Assembly (NCBI GenBank): GCA_016709385.1
Contig: JADJMW010000007.1
Coordinates: 1-64,000, forward strand
Direction: 5' to 3'
Source of the DNA: Candidatus Rubrivivax defluviihabitans
Lineage (GTDB): Bacteria; Pseudomonadota; Gammaproteobacteria; Burkholderiales; Burkholderiaceae_C
DNA: 64,000 nucleotides
Shown piece by piece: positions 29,039 through 38,466 of the stretch (position 1 is the stretch's first letter; every line of letters starts with the position of its first letter). The position numbers and the translations under genes were made by a program. Below the pieces are notes generated by a model that was given only the letters and a program-made list of their open reading frames with translations, had not been told where the DNA came from and did not search any database.

Positions 29039-29647
29039 TCAACGCAGGCCGACCAGCCTGGAGATCATCTCGCTGGCGCTGCGCGCACCCACCTTCTTCA
29101 TGATGCGTGCGCGGTGGCCGTCGATGGTGCGCGGGCTCACGTCCAGCGCCCGTGCGATCTGCTTCGTGCTGTGCCCGGCCGCCAGCTGGCGCACGATCTC
29201 GCGCTCGCGCACCGTCAGCTCCACCGCCACCGGCCGGCGCGACGAGATGTCCTCGAACATCCACACCGCGTGGGCGAACGGCTCATCGCGCCGCAGCGCG
29301 CGGCCGGCCACGTGGCACCAGAACAGGCGCCCGCTGCGGTGCCGCATGATGCGTTCGTCGCTGTAGTGGCCGGTGCGCTGCATCACCGGCAGGCCTTGCG
29401 CGCCGATGTGCTCGAACTCGGCGCGCGACGGATACAGGCACTCCAGCGACAAGCCCTCGAGCCGGGCCGGCGCGTCGCCGAACATGGCGCCGAAGGCCTC
29501 GTTGCAGCGCTGGATGATGCGGTCGCGCGACACGCACAAACCCACCGGCGCGAGGTCGAAGGCGAGTTCCACCTGTTCGGCGTCACGCAGCGCTCGCTCG
29601 GGCGCCGTGGTCGGGTCGTTCGTTTCCGGCATGCGGGAAACCACCAT
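29039..29647 (-). CDS. PAS-LuxR family transcriptional regulator
   Basis: A 202-aa regulator. A PAS sensor occupies about residues 25-130 (LAPVGLCVSRDRIIQRCNEAF, VMQRTGHYSDERIMRHRSG), and a LuxR HTH occupies 138-200 (LTVREREIVRQLAAGHSTKQ, VSPRTIDGHRARIMKKVGA). There is no receiver domain. It is divergent from the thiolase gene across 74 bp, so it most likely controls the 3-hydroxybutyrate cluster. An internal ATG at 29632 is an alternative start. Confidence 0.9.
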   Translation of the reverse strand: MVVSRMPETNDPTTAPERALRDAEQVELAFDLAPVGLCVSRDRIIQRCNEAFGAMFGDAPARLEGLSLECLYPSRAEFEHIGAQGLPVMQRTGHYSDERIMRHRSGRLFWCHVAGRALRRDEPFAHAVWMFEDISSRRPVAVELTVREREIVRQLAAGHSTKQIARALDVSPRTIDGHRARIMKKVGARSASEMISRLVGLR

Positions 29648-29721
29648 GAGGTAGTCCTACGTCTATCGACGGCGGCGCGAGTTTCCTACATTCCGGGTCC
29701 GGCGCAGCACAGGAGAACGCA
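29648..29721. promoter_or_regulatory. Divergent control region of the 3-hydroxybutyrate cluster
   Basis: The 74-bp gap between the PAS-LuxR gene and the thiolase gene has a small dyad GTAGTCCTAC (29651-29660), just after the regulator start, and a related CCTACATTCC near 29685. These are candidate LuxR-type sites. AGGAGA before 29722 serves the GTG start of the thiolase. Confidence 0.45.
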
Positions 29722-30888
29722 GTGGGCACGTGCATGGTGGGTTGGTCGCATTCGCGTTTCGGGCGGCTCGATGGCCAGGACCTGGAGGCGTTGATCGGCA
29801 GCGTCACCCGTGAGGCCCTGGCCCATGCCGGCATCGGCGCCGGCGAGGTGGGCGGCATCTGGCTCGGCCAGCTCAATGGCGGTTTCGTGCCCGAGATCTT
29901 CGCCTCGTCGCTGGTGCTGCAGGCCGACGACGCGCTGCGCTGGGCGCCGGCGACACGGGTCGAGAATGCCTGCGCCTCGGGCGCGGCGGCGCTGTACGCG
30001 GCCTGCGACGCCGTCGAATCGGGCCGCGTGCCGGTGGCGCTGGTCGTCGGCGCCGAAAAGATGACCGGCGTCGGCGGCGCCGAAACCACGCGCATCCTCG
30101 GCAACGCCTCCTACGTTAAGGAAGAGGCGGCGCACGGGCTCACCTTCCCCGGCATCTTCGCGCTCATGGCGCAGGCCTATTTCGCGCGCCACGGCGAACA
30201 TTCGGCGACGCTGGCGCGCATCGCGGCCAAGAACCACGCCAACGGCGTGCGCAACCCCTGGGCGCAACTGCGCAAGGACCTGGGCTTCGAGTTCTGCAAT
30301 ACGGTGTCGGCGCAGAACCCGATGGTCGCGGCGCCGCTGCGCAAGACCGACTGCTCGCCGGTGTCCGACGGCGCGGCGGCCATCGTGCTGGTGGGCGACG
30401 CGGCAGCGGCACGCTTTGCGCGTGCGGTGCGCCTTCGCTCGCGCGCCCAGGTCAGCGACTACCTGCCGATGTCGCGCCGCGACGCGGCCTCGTTCGAAGG
30501 GCCGCGGCGCGCCTGGGCGCAGGCGCTGGCGGCCGCCGGCTGCGGCGTCGACGACCTCTCGCTGGCGGAGGTGCACGACTGCTTCACGATCGCCGAACTG
30601 CTCACCTACGAAGCCATGGGTCTGGCCGCGCCCGGCCAGGGCGGGCGGCTGCTGACCGAGGGCGTGGTCAGCACCGGCGGCCGGCTGCCGGTCAACCCTT
30701 CCGGCGGCCTGAAGGCCAAGGGCCACCCGATCGGCGCCACCGGTGTCTCGATGCACGTGCTGGCGGCGATGCAGCTGATGGGCGAGGCCGGCGAGATGCA
30801 GGTGCCCGGTGCCGAACTGGCCGGCGTCTTCAACATGGGCGGTTCGGCGGTGGCCAGCTACGTCAGCATCCTGGAGCGGGCACGGTGA
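29722..30888 (+). CDS. Thiolase-family acetyl-CoA acetyltransferase
   Basis: A 388-aa enzyme with a GTG start. Thiolase residues are present: the nucleophile Cys84 in VENACASGAAAL, HDCFTIAE, and GGLKAKGHPIGATG. The C-terminal CxG loop is replaced by GVFNMGGSAVASY, which puts it in the SCP2-like subgroup. In this setting it could cleave acetoacetyl-CoA from 3-hydroxybutyrate. It overlaps the acyl-CoA ligase by four bases (GTGA). Confidence 0.88.
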   Translation: MGTCMVGWSHSRFGRLDGQDLEALIGSVTREALAHAGIGAGEVGGIWLGQLNGGFVPEIFASSLVLQADDALRWAPATRVENACASGAAALYAACDAVESGRVPVALVVGAEKMTGVGGAETTRILGNASYVKEEAAHGLTFPGIFALMAQAYFARHGEHSATLARIAAKNHANGVRNPWAQLRKDLGFEFCNTVSAQNPMVAAPLRKTDCSPVSDGAAAIVLVGDAAAARFARAVRLRSRAQVSDYLPMSRRDAASFEGPRRAWAQALAAAGCGVDDLSLAEVHDCFTIAELLTYEAMGLAAPGQGGRLLTEGVVSTGGRLPVNPSGGLKAKGHPIGATGVSMHVLAAMQLMGEAGEMQVPGAELAGVFNMGGSAVASYVSILERAR

Positions 30889-32417
30889 ACCTGGCGCAAC
30901 TCCTGGTCCGTGCGGCGCGGGTCCACCCCGAGCGGCCCGCCGTGCTTGTGGGTGACCGGCCACAGTGGACCTACCGCGAACTGGCTGACCGCACGTCGCG
31001 GCTGGCGGGACACCTGCGTAACGGTCTGGGGCTGCAGCCCGGCGATCGCGTGGCGGTCTACATGACCAACCACGTGGCCTACCTGGAGGTGTTGTATGCC
31101 GCCTGGTGGGCCGGGCTGGCGGTGGTGCCGATCAATGCCAAGCTGCATCCGCGCGAGGTCGAATTCATCCTCGGCGATGCCGGCGCGGCCGTGCTTTTCG
31201 TCTCCGACGATCTCGCAGCCGGCCTGCAGCCGCTGCTCGGCGGCCTGCCGGCACTGCGCCGGGCCTTCACGCCGGGCGATCCGGCCTACGAGACTGCGCT
31301 GGCCGCCCCAAGCGTGGCGCCGGCGCACCGCGCGCCCGACGACCTGGCCTGGCTGTTCTACACCTCGGGCACCACCGGCCGGCCCAAGGGCGTGATGCAG
31401 ACGCATCGCAACCTGTATGCGATGACCTCGTGTTATTTCATCGACGTCGACGACGTGCAGGCCGACGACGCCATCGTCTACGCCGCGCCGATGTCGCATG
31501 GCGCGGGCATGTACAACTTCGCCTTCGTCGCGCGGGCGGCGCGCCACATCGTGCCGGCCTCGGGCGGTTTCGATCCCGCCGAGCTGGTGGCGCTGTCCCA
31601 AAGCGTCGGCCGGCTGTGCCTGTTCGCTGCACCGACCATGGTCAAGCGCCTGGTCGAGCACATCGCCACCAACAGGGCGCCAGCGGACGGTTTCAAGACC
31701 CTGGTCTACGGCGGCGGGCCGATGTATGCGCAGGACATCCAGGCTGCGCTGACGACGATGGGGCCGCGCTTCGTGCAGATCTACGGCCAGGGCGAGTCAC
31801 CGATGACGATCACGGCGCTGGCGCGCGAGACGCTCGACGAACGTACGCACCCGCGCTGGGCCGAGCGCATCGCCTCGGTCGGTGTGGCGCAGACGCTGGT
31901 CGAGGTACGCGTGGCCGGCCCCGACGGCCAGACGCTGCCCACAGGCGAGACTGGCGAGGTGGTGGTGCGCGGCGAGGCGGTGATGGCCGGCTACTGGCGC
32001 AACCCCGAGGCCACGGCCCAGGCCCTGCGCGACGGCTGGCTGTGGACCGGCGACATGGGTGCGATGGACGCCGACGGCTACCTGACGCTGAAGGACCGCT
32101 CCAAGGACGTCATCATCAGCGGCGGCTCCAACATCTACCCGCGCGAGGTCGAGGAGGTGCTGCTGCGCCACCCCGGCGTGCGCGAGGTGTCGGTGATCGG
32201 CCAGCCCGACGCGGAATGGGGTGAGGTCGTGGTCGCCTGCGTCGTCGGAAGCGAGGTCACGGCCGCGGCGCTGGACGCGTTGTGCCTGGAACATATCGCG
32301 CGCTTCAAGCGGCCCAAGCGCTATCACTTCGTCGCCGAATTGCCCAAGAACAACTACGGCAAGGTGTTGAAGACCGCCCTGCGCGACATGCTGCACAAGG
32401 AGGAACCGACATGCTGA
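30885..32417 (+). CDS. AMP-forming acyl-CoA synthetase (probable short/medium-chain)
   Basis: A 510-aa adenylate-forming ligase. It has the P-loop FYTSGTTGRPKGVMQTHRN, YGQGESPMTI, WTGDMGAMDADGYL, KDRSKDVIISGGSNIYPREV and the C-terminal lysine motif NNYGKVLKTALRD. Position between a thiolase and 3-hydroxybutyrate dehydrogenase suggests it activates acetoacetate or 3-hydroxybutyrate. The sequence does not define the acid. Coupled by overlap at both ends. Confidence 0.88.
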   Translation: MNLAQLLVRAARVHPERPAVLVGDRPQWTYRELADRTSRLAGHLRNGLGLQPGDRVAVYMTNHVAYLEVLYAAWWAGLAVVPINAKLHPREVEFILGDAGAAVLFVSDDLAAGLQPLLGGLPALRRAFTPGDPAYETALAAPSVAPAHRAPDDLAWLFYTSGTTGRPKGVMQTHRNLYAMTSCYFIDVDDVQADDAIVYAAPMSHGAGMYNFAFVARAARHIVPASGGFDPAELVALSQSVGRLCLFAAPTMVKRLVEHIATNRAPADGFKTLVYGGGPMYAQDIQAALTTMGPRFVQIYGQGESPMTITALARETLDERTHPRWAERIASVGVAQTLVEVRVAGPDGQTLPTGETGEVVVRGEAVMAGYWRNPEATAQALRDGWLWTGDMGAMDADGYLTLKDRSKDVIISGGSNIYPREVEEVLLRHPGVREVSVIGQPDAEWGEVVVACVVGSEVTAAALDALCLEHIARFKRPKRYHFVAELPKNNYGKVLKTALRDMLHKEEPTC

Positions 32418-33193
32418 ACGGCCACACGGCTCTCGTCACCGGGTCCACGCAAGGCATCGGCCTGGCCATCGCGCAGGCCATGGCGCGGGCCGGCGCCGAT
32501 GTCGTGATGCACGGCATCGAACCCGTCGCCCAGGGCGAGGCCATCGCCGCCGAACTGGCCGCAGCGAACGGGGTGCGCGCGGCCTACGTGCGCGCCAACC
32601 TGGCCGAGGCAGGCGAAGCCGAAGGCCTCGTCGCTGCCGCGACGGCAGCACTGCGCCACCCAGACATCCTGGCCAACAACGCCGGCATCCAGTACACCTG
32701 CCCGATCGAGAGCTTTCCGCTCGAACGCTGGAACGCCATCATCGCCGTCAACCTGACGGCCGCCTTCCTGGCCATGAAAGCGGCAGTGCCGGGCATGCGC
32801 GAACGCGGCTGGGGCCGCATCGTCAATATCGCCTCGGTGCACGGCCTGGTGGCGTCGATCCACAAGGGGGCCTACCTGGCTGCCAAGCACGGCTTGGTCG
32901 GCCTGTCCAAGGGCGTGGCACTGGAGACCGCCACGCATGGCATCACGGTCAATTGCATCTGCCCCGGCTGGACCGACACGGCCATCATCCAACCTCAGAT
33001 CGAGGCCCGCGCAGCACAGTGCGGCGGCGACCGCAGCGCCGGCATCCGCGAACTGCTGCGGGAAAAGCAACCCAACCTGACGCTGCTGCCGCCCGAGCGC
33101 ATCGGCGACGTCGCCGTCTTCCTGTGCAGCGAAGCGGCCGCCGGCATCACGGGCGTGGCCCTGCCGGTGGACGGCGGCTGGACGGCGCAATGA
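32411..33193 (+). CDS. 3-hydroxybutyrate dehydrogenase (short-chain dehydrogenase)
   Basis: A 260-aa SDR with a strong AAGGAGGA site inside the preceding gene. It has the NAD motif TGSTQGIGLAIA, NNAG, the Ser in VNIASVHGLVAS and the YLAAKHG Tyr-Lys pair. ICPGWTDTAIIQPQI and the ending ITGVALPVDGGWTAQ are typical of D-3-hydroxybutyrate dehydrogenases, as is the 260-aa length. It would oxidise released 3-hydroxybutyrate to acetoacetate. Confidence 0.92.
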   Translation: MLNGHTALVTGSTQGIGLAIAQAMARAGADVVMHGIEPVAQGEAIAAELAAANGVRAAYVRANLAEAGEAEGLVAAATAALRHPDILANNAGIQYTCPIESFPLERWNAIIAVNLTAAFLAMKAAVPGMRERGWGRIVNIASVHGLVASIHKGAYLAAKHGLVGLSKGVALETATHGITVNCICPGWTDTAIIQPQIEARAAQCGGDRSAGIRELLREKQPNLTLLPPERIGDVAVFLCSEAAAGITGVALPVDGGWTAQ

Positions 33194-33239
33194 TTTTCCC
33201 CGCACCACGACACCCACCACCACACCCGGAGACGACCCC

Positions 33240-35435
33240 ATGAACTTTCGACTCACGACCCTTTCCGCCGCCGCGCTGGCGCTCCTGGCCGCGGGCTGCG
33301 GTGGCAGCGACGATCCCGACGCGGTGATCAACGTCCTGCCCGCCGGTTTCACCGAACACGGCATGCAGCAGTACGGCGCCACCGCGCCCGGCGCCGGCAC
33401 CACCGCCGCCAGCCAGGATCTGCTGACCGCCGGCCTGGGCAAGACCGGCCTGGGCGCCGCGGCGGCACCGGCCTATGCCGACCCGTTGAACCCGACGGCC
33501 CTGGAACTGCGCCGCAACGCCATCCACGCCAACTACCGCGCCATCCTCGACTTCAGCGCCAATGGCGGCTATGGCCGCCTGTACGGCCCCAACATCGACA
33601 ACGCCGGCAACAACACGCTCGGCGAGGGCCTGATCCCCGGCAAGGAATACATCGCCTCCATCGACGACGGCAGCGGCAAGAAGAAGGTCGTGGTCGCGGT
33701 GCAGATCCCGGCCAGCTTCGACGTCGACAACCCCTGCATCGTGGCCGGGCCGTCATCGGGCTCGCGTGGCGTCTACGGGTCGATCGGCAGCGCCGCCGAA
33801 TGGGGTCTGAAGCGCGGCTGCGCGGTGGCACTCACCGATGCCGGCAAGGGCGTGGGCTTGTACGACCCCACCGACGACACCGTCAACCAGATCGACGGCA
33901 CGCGTGCCACGCGCGCTGCCGCGGGCGCCCTGTCGTTCTTCGCGGCCGACATCACCGACAGCGTGCGCACGGCCTTCAATGCGGCCTTCCCGAACCGGCT
34001 GGCCGTCAAGCACGCCCATTCGCAGATGAACCCGGAGAAGGACTGGGGCAGCGACACCTTGGCCTCGATCCGCTATGCGCTGTACGCGCTGAACCAGGAA
34101 TACGGCCAGAGCCTGGCCTTCGGCATGGACCGCGAGGCCCGCTTCAACGCCGCCAACACCCTGGTCATCGCGGGCTCGGTGTCCAACGGCGGCGCGGCGG
34201 TGCTGCGTGCCGCCGAGCAGGACAGCGAAGGCCTGATCGACGGCGTCGTCACCAGCGAGCCGAGCGCACAGCCGTCGGCCAGCACCGGCTTCGGCGTGGA
34301 ATTCGCCGGTGCGGCGGTGCCGGTGATGGGGCGGCCACTGATCGACTATTTCACCTTCGCCAATCTCTACCAGGGCTGCGCGGCGCTGGCGCCGGCGGCG
34401 GTGATGACCGAAGTCTCGGTCTACAACTACATGTCGCTGACGGGCATGAACGCACGCGCCGCCAACCGCTGTGCCGCGCTGGCGGCCAAGGGGCTGCTGA
34501 ACGGCGCCACGCCCGAGGAACAGGCCACGCACGCGCTGCAGAAACTGCGCGACTACGGCTTCTCGGCCGAAAACGACACGATGCACAACGCCCACTACGG
34601 GCTCGGCAATGCCGCCATCATCGCGACGATGTACACCAATGCCTACGGGCGCATTTCGGTGGCCGACAACCTGTGCGGCATGAGCGCGGCCCAGGTCGAC
34701 GCCACCGGTTCGGTGGTGCCGGTGGCCGCTGCCACCAAGGCGCAGAGTTTCGCGGTCGGCAACGGCACGCTCAACGGCGTGCCCGCGAGCCCGGTCTACA
34801 ACGACTCGGTCGGCGGTGCGAAATCCTGGGCCTTCGGCGTGTCGCCGTCCAGCGGCACGGCCGACTTCGCGCTCGACTCGGCGCTGTGCCAGCGTGCCCT
34901 GGTCACCGGCAAGGAGACGGTCACGGGCGCCGACCTCACGACCACCAGCACGCCCACGATGGCACAAAGCCAGGCCGTGCGCGCCGGCATGGCCGAGGTG
35001 CTGCTCAACGGCAACCTGCGCGGCAAGCCGACGCTCATCGTGGCCGGCCGCAGCGACGCGCTGGTGCCCATCAACCACTCGTCACGCGCCTACAGCGCCT
35101 ACAACCGCAGCGTGGAAGGGGCGGCCAGCCAGCTGAGCTATATCGAGGTGACCAACGCGCAGCATTTCGACACCTTCCTGCCGTTCTCGGGCTTCGACAC
35201 CCGCTTCGTGCCGCTGCACGGCTACTTCAACCGCGCCATGGACGCGATGTACGCGAAGCTGAAGAGCGGCACCGCGCTGCCGCCCAGCCAGGTGGTGCGC
35301 ACCACGCCGCGCGGCGGCGCACCCGGTGCCGCGCCGGCCATCACCGCGGCCCAGGTGCCGAACTTCGTGGCCACACCGGCGGCGGGCGATGTCATCTCCT
35401 TCACGGGGGGCAACACGATCAGTGTTCCGAACTGA
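33240..35435 (+). CDS. 3-hydroxybutyrate-oligomer hydrolase, probable lipoprotein
   Basis: A 731-aa protein. The N-terminus MNFRLTTLSAAALALLAAGCGG is a lipoprotein signal with lipobox LAAGC. The following sequence (ANYRAILDFSANGGYGRLYG, VAGPSSGSRGVYGSIG, KRGCAVALTDAGKG) matches the D-(-)-3-hydroxybutyrate oligomer hydrolase family. The probable nucleophile Ser is in GSVSNGGAAV; an Asp and His lie in the last third (ITNAQHFD-like segment VTNAQHFDTFLPF). It would cut PHB oligomers outside the cytoplasm to feed the three upstream enzymes. Confidence 0.92.
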   Translation: MNFRLTTLSAAALALLAAGCGGSDDPDAVINVLPAGFTEHGMQQYGATAPGAGTTAASQDLLTAGLGKTGLGAAAAPAYADPLNPTALELRRNAIHANYRAILDFSANGGYGRLYGPNIDNAGNNTLGEGLIPGKEYIASIDDGSGKKKVVVAVQIPASFDVDNPCIVAGPSSGSRGVYGSIGSAAEWGLKRGCAVALTDAGKGVGLYDPTDDTVNQIDGTRATRAAAGALSFFAADITDSVRTAFNAAFPNRLAVKHAHSQMNPEKDWGSDTLASIRYALYALNQEYGQSLAFGMDREARFNAANTLVIAGSVSNGGAAVLRAAEQDSEGLIDGVVTSEPSAQPSASTGFGVEFAGAAVPVMGRPLIDYFTFANLYQGCAALAPAAVMTEVSVYNYMSLTGMNARAANRCAALAAKGLLNGATPEEQATHALQKLRDYGFSAENDTMHNAHYGLGNAAIIATMYTNAYGRISVADNLCGMSAAQVDATGSVVPVAAATKAQSFAVGNGTLNGVPASPVYNDSVGGAKSWAFGVSPSSGTADFALDSALCQRALVTGKETVTGADLTTTSTPTMAQSQAVRAGMAEVLLNGNLRGKPTLIVAGRSDALVPINHSSRAYSAYNRSVEGAASQLSYIEVTNAQHFDTFLPFSGFDTRFVPLHGYFNRAMDAMYAKLKSGTALPPSQVVRTTPRGGAPGAAPAITAAQVPNFVATPAAGDVISFTGGNTISVPN

Positions 35436-35473
35436 GCCACCGGTCGCCCTGCTTTCCGTACCGTGGCGCGGCA

Positions 35474-35500
35474 GCGCGCCGGCTGACATTGCCGGCGCGC
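35474..35500. terminator. GC hairpin between convergent genes
   Basis: GCGCGCCGGC (35474-35483) and GCCGGCGCGC (35491-35500) pair perfectly across a 7-nt loop. It lies between the 3' ends of the oligomer hydrolase gene and ybaK, the place for a shared terminator. No U tract follows on either side. Confidence 0.5.
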
Positions 35501-35525
35501 GGCCGCGCCGGCGCACGGCCAGCGT

Positions 35526-36020
35526 CTATGGCGCCAGGGCGCAGCGCACGGCCTGGGCCGCCAGCACCGCCACCAGCACGGCCGGGTCCAGGCCGACCAG
35601 AAAGCCGCGGCGGCCGCCGTTGATGAAGATGCGCGGCAGCTCCAGCACCGTGGCTTCGACGAACACGCGCATGACCTTCTTCGTGCCGAAGGGCGAGGTG
35701 CCGCCGACCAGGTAGCCGCTGTGGCGCTGCGCCACCTCGGGCGTGCACGGCTCCACGCTCTTGACACCGATCTCGCGCGCCAGATTCTTGGTGCTGACCT
35801 GGCGGTCGCCGTGCATGAGCACGATCAGCGGCTGCGCCCTGTCGTCCTGCATCACCAGCGTCTTCACCACCGCATGCTCGGGCAGGCCCAACTGACGCGC
35901 CGATTCGGCGGTGCCGCCGTGGTCGACGTAGTCGTAGGGGTGCTCGGTGAAATCGACGCCGGCCCGGCGCAGCAGCTGCGTGGCCGGCGTCTCGCTGACG
36001 TGTTTGTCCTTGCGCGCCAT
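35526..36020 (-). CDS. ybaK: Cys-tRNA(Pro)/Cys-tRNA(Cys) deacylase YbaK
   Basis: A 164-aa editing protein that hydrolyses mischarged Cys-tRNA(Pro). Family motifs: LLRRAGVDFTEHPYDYVDHG, VVKTLVMQDD, the catalytic Lys region VSTKNLAREIGVKSVEP, and YLVGGTSPFGTKKVMRVFVE. The ATG at 36020 is chosen because similarity starts within 15 residues of it. Confidence 0.93.
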   Translation of the reverse strand: MARKDKHVSETPATQLLRRAGVDFTEHPYDYVDHGGTAESARQLGLPEHAVVKTLVMQDDRAQPLIVLMHGDRQVSTKNLAREIGVKSVEPCTPEVAQRHSGYLVGGTSPFGTKKVMRVFVEATVLELPRIFINGGRRGFLVGLDPAVLVAVLAAQAVRCALAP

Positions 36021-36069
36021 GGCACCCCTCACCCCGGCCCTCTCCCCGCGCGCGGGGAGAGGGAGGAAT

Positions 36070-37368
36070 TCAATCGCCTTCCACCCACTCGATCTGCGCC
36101 CCGAGCGCCCGGACATTCTCGGCAAAGCGCGGATGCGCCCGGCGCACTGGCGAGGCATGTCGGATCACGCTCCGGCCCGGGATGCTGGCGGCCAGCATGA
36201 GCAGGGCGATGGCGACGCGAATGATGTACGGGCTGTCCACCTCGGCGGGAGTGAGCGGCTTGCCGCCGAAGGTGACGATGCGGTGCGGGTCGGCCATGAA
36301 GGCGTGGCCGCCGAACTTGGAGAGTTCGCTCGTCCAGCCCATGGCGCCGTCGTAGACCTTGTTCCAGAACATCGCGCTGCCCTCGGCCTTCACGCCCAGG
36401 GCCACGAAGATGGGCAGCAGGTCCACCGGCAGGTAGGGCCAGGGTGCGGCCTCCACCTTCTGCAGGATGTTGCGCGTGAACGGCTCCTTCACGCGCAGCG
36501 GGCCGTCGACGATCGTGTGCGACCAGCCGCCCTCGTGCACCACCTGCACGCCGAACTTGGCGAAGGTGCGGTCGATGAGCGGAAACTGCTCGGGCGCCGA
36601 GTTCTTCACCGCGATGCTGCCGCCGGTGATGGCACCCAGCGCCATGAAGGTCACCGCCTCGTGGAAGTCCTCGGTGAAGGTGAACGTACCGCCGCCGAGC
36701 TGGCGCACGCCGTGCACGGTCAGGCGCGAGGTGCCGATGCCTTCGATCTGCGCCCCCAGCATGGCCATGAAGGCGCAGAACTCCTGCACGTGCGGCTCGC
36801 TGGCGGCATTGGTCAACGTGCTGGTGCCGTGCGCGAGCGCGGCGCAGAGCACGAAATTCTCGGTCGTGGTGACGCTGGCGTAGTCCAGCCAGTGGTGGTT
36901 GGCCTGCAGGCCCTCGCTGCGGATGATGAGCGCGCCGCTGCTGCGCTCGACGGCGCAGCCGAAGCGTTCCATGACCTCCACGTGCGGGTCGATCTCGCGC
37001 ACGCCCAGGGTGCAGCCCTTGACGTCGTTCTCGATGCGCGCCACGCCGAATCGGGCCAGCAGCGGTGGCACCAGCATGATGGAACTGCGCATCTCCTCGG
37101 GCAGGTGGTGGCGCTGCGGGTCGAACTGCGTCTCGCCGTGATGCAGGTCCAGCACGCCGGTGGTGTAGTCCACCTCGACCTCGCTGCCCAGGGTGCGGAA
37201 GATCTCGAGCAGCTTCCTGACGTCGGTGATCTCGGGGATGCCGATCAGCCGCACCGGCTCGCTCGTGAGCAGCGTGGCGCACAGGATAGGCAGCACGGCG
37301 TTCTTGTTGGCAGACGGAACGATGCGGCCGGTGAGCGGCTGGCCGCCGTGGACGATGAGGTGGGCCAT
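36070..37368 (-). CDS. MurA-like enolpyruvyl transferase (divergent UDP-GlcNAc 1-carboxyvinyltransferase)
   Basis: A 432-aa protein of the EPT superfamily that would add enolpyruvate to UDP-GlcNAc. Lys22 and Asn23 lie in PSANKNAVLPIL (usual MurA: GAKNA). The PEP-loop cysteine is Cys119 in VKGCTLGVREIDPH (usual GGCxIGxRPVDLH), and RSSIMLVPPLLARFG replaces R-A-S-x-x-V-x-GPLLAR. These differences suggest a second, divergent MurA rather than the main one. The neighbours give no clue to its role; there is no cell-wall operon here. Confidence 0.85.
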   Translation of the reverse strand: MAHLIVHGGQPLTGRIVPSANKNAVLPILCATLLTSEPVRLIGIPEITDVRKLLEIFRTLGSEVEVDYTTGVLDLHHGETQFDPQRHHLPEEMRSSIMLVPPLLARFGVARIENDVKGCTLGVREIDPHVEVMERFGCAVERSSGALIIRSEGLQANHHWLDYASVTTTENFVLCAALAHGTSTLTNAASEPHVQEFCAFMAMLGAQIEGIGTSRLTVHGVRQLGGGTFTFTEDFHEAVTFMALGAITGGSIAVKNSAPEQFPLIDRTFAKFGVQVVHEGGWSHTIVDGPLRVKEPFTRNILQKVEAAPWPYLPVDLLPIFVALGVKAEGSAMFWNKVYDGAMGWTSELSKFGGHAFMADPHRIVTFGGKPLTPAEVDSPYIIRVAIALLMLAASIPGRSVIRHASPVRRAHPRFAENVRALGAQIEWVEGD

Positions 37369-37509
37369 GGGAATGATGGATGGAAGACAGGGTCGGATTG
37401 TCCGCCACGCCGCGAGTCACGCTCCGGCGCCGGGGCCCGCCCGATAGCGGCGTGGGGGTCAACCCATCCCGGCGCGTCAGGGTGATGTATTCGAGCGCCG
37501 CCGCCGGTG

Positions 37510-38466
37510 TCAGCGCGGGCGCGAGCCGGCGGCAACCAGTTCCGCGCGCACCACCAGCGCCAGGCCCAGCAGCACCGCGCCCAGGCCGGCGTAGGCCGCG
37601 GGGCCGGGGCGTTCACCCACCACCGCCAGCGCCAGCACGAAGGCCGTCACCGGCTCTCCCAGCGACAAGGCCACCGCGGTGGCGCTGCCGATGCGGCGCA
37701 GCGCATGGCTGAGCAGCAGATAGGCCACACCGGTGCTCATCACGCCCAGCCAGCCGACGATGAGCAGGTCGCGCGGCACCAGCACCGGCGGCCCGGCCAG
37801 CGCCCAGGCCAGCGGCAGCGCCAGCAGCGCCGCGAAGGCGAAGGCCGCGCCGGTGACGGCGGCCGCCGAAGAACCGACCACCAGGTGCTGGTTGATCTGC
37901 GCATAGACGGCGTAGCTCAGCCCCGCCAGCAGGCACAGCGCCACGCCGGGTGTGCCGAGGCCGTTGCCGCCCGTGTCGCCGGCGGCCGGCGCCAGCACCA
38001 TCAGTGCGCCGCCGGCCACCGCCAGCGCCGTGCCGCCCCACCAGGCGGCTGCCGGCGAACGCCTGGTGCGCAGCCACTGCAGCAGGCCAGCCCACACCGG
38101 CGCGCTGCCCAGCGCGATGGCGGTGCCCACCGCCACGCCGCTGGCGCGCACACCGGCGAAGAAGGCCAGGTTGTAGACCGTCATGCACAGCGCCGCCGCC
38201 GTGATGGGCCGCCACGGCAGCGCGGCCAGCGCACGCGGCGCCAGCGCACGCGGCTCGGTGGTCAACAGCCAGGCCGCGAAAAAAAGTCCCGCCACCGCCA
38301 GCCGCAGCGCCCCCACCCAGTACGAAGACAGCTGCGGCGGCGCGAAGCTTTGTGCCGTGCCGGTGCTGCCCCACAGCACGGCCGCCGCCAGCACCATGGC
38401 CACGCCGGCCAACGCCGATGGCGCTGCGCTCGCCGCCCTCTGCGCCGCTTCCACGCGGCTCAACAC
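37510..38466 (-). CDS. EamA/DMT-superfamily exporter
   Basis: A 318-aa integral membrane protein with ten hydrophobic spans in two EamA repeats (LAGVAMVLAAAVLWGSTGT and LCLLAGLSYAVYAQINQ start the halves). Its conserved ends GEPVTAFVLALAVVGERP fit the family. Substrates are usually amino acids or metabolites; none can be assigned. It is separated by 141 bp from the MurA-like gene. Confidence 0.88.
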   Translation of the reverse strand: MLSRVEAAQRAASAAPSALAGVAMVLAAAVLWGSTGTAQSFAPPQLSSYWVGALRLAVAGLFFAAWLLTTEPRALAPRALAALPWRPITAAALCMTVYNLAFFAGVRASGVAVGTAIALGSAPVWAGLLQWLRTRRSPAAAWWGGTALAVAGGALMVLAPAAGDTGGNGLGTPGVALCLLAGLSYAVYAQINQHLVVGSSAAAVTGAAFAFAALLALPLAWALAGPPVLVPRDLLIVGWLGVMSTGVAYLLLSHALRRIGSATAVALSLGEPVTAFVLALAVVGERPGPAAYAGLGAVLLGLALVVRAELVAAGSRPR

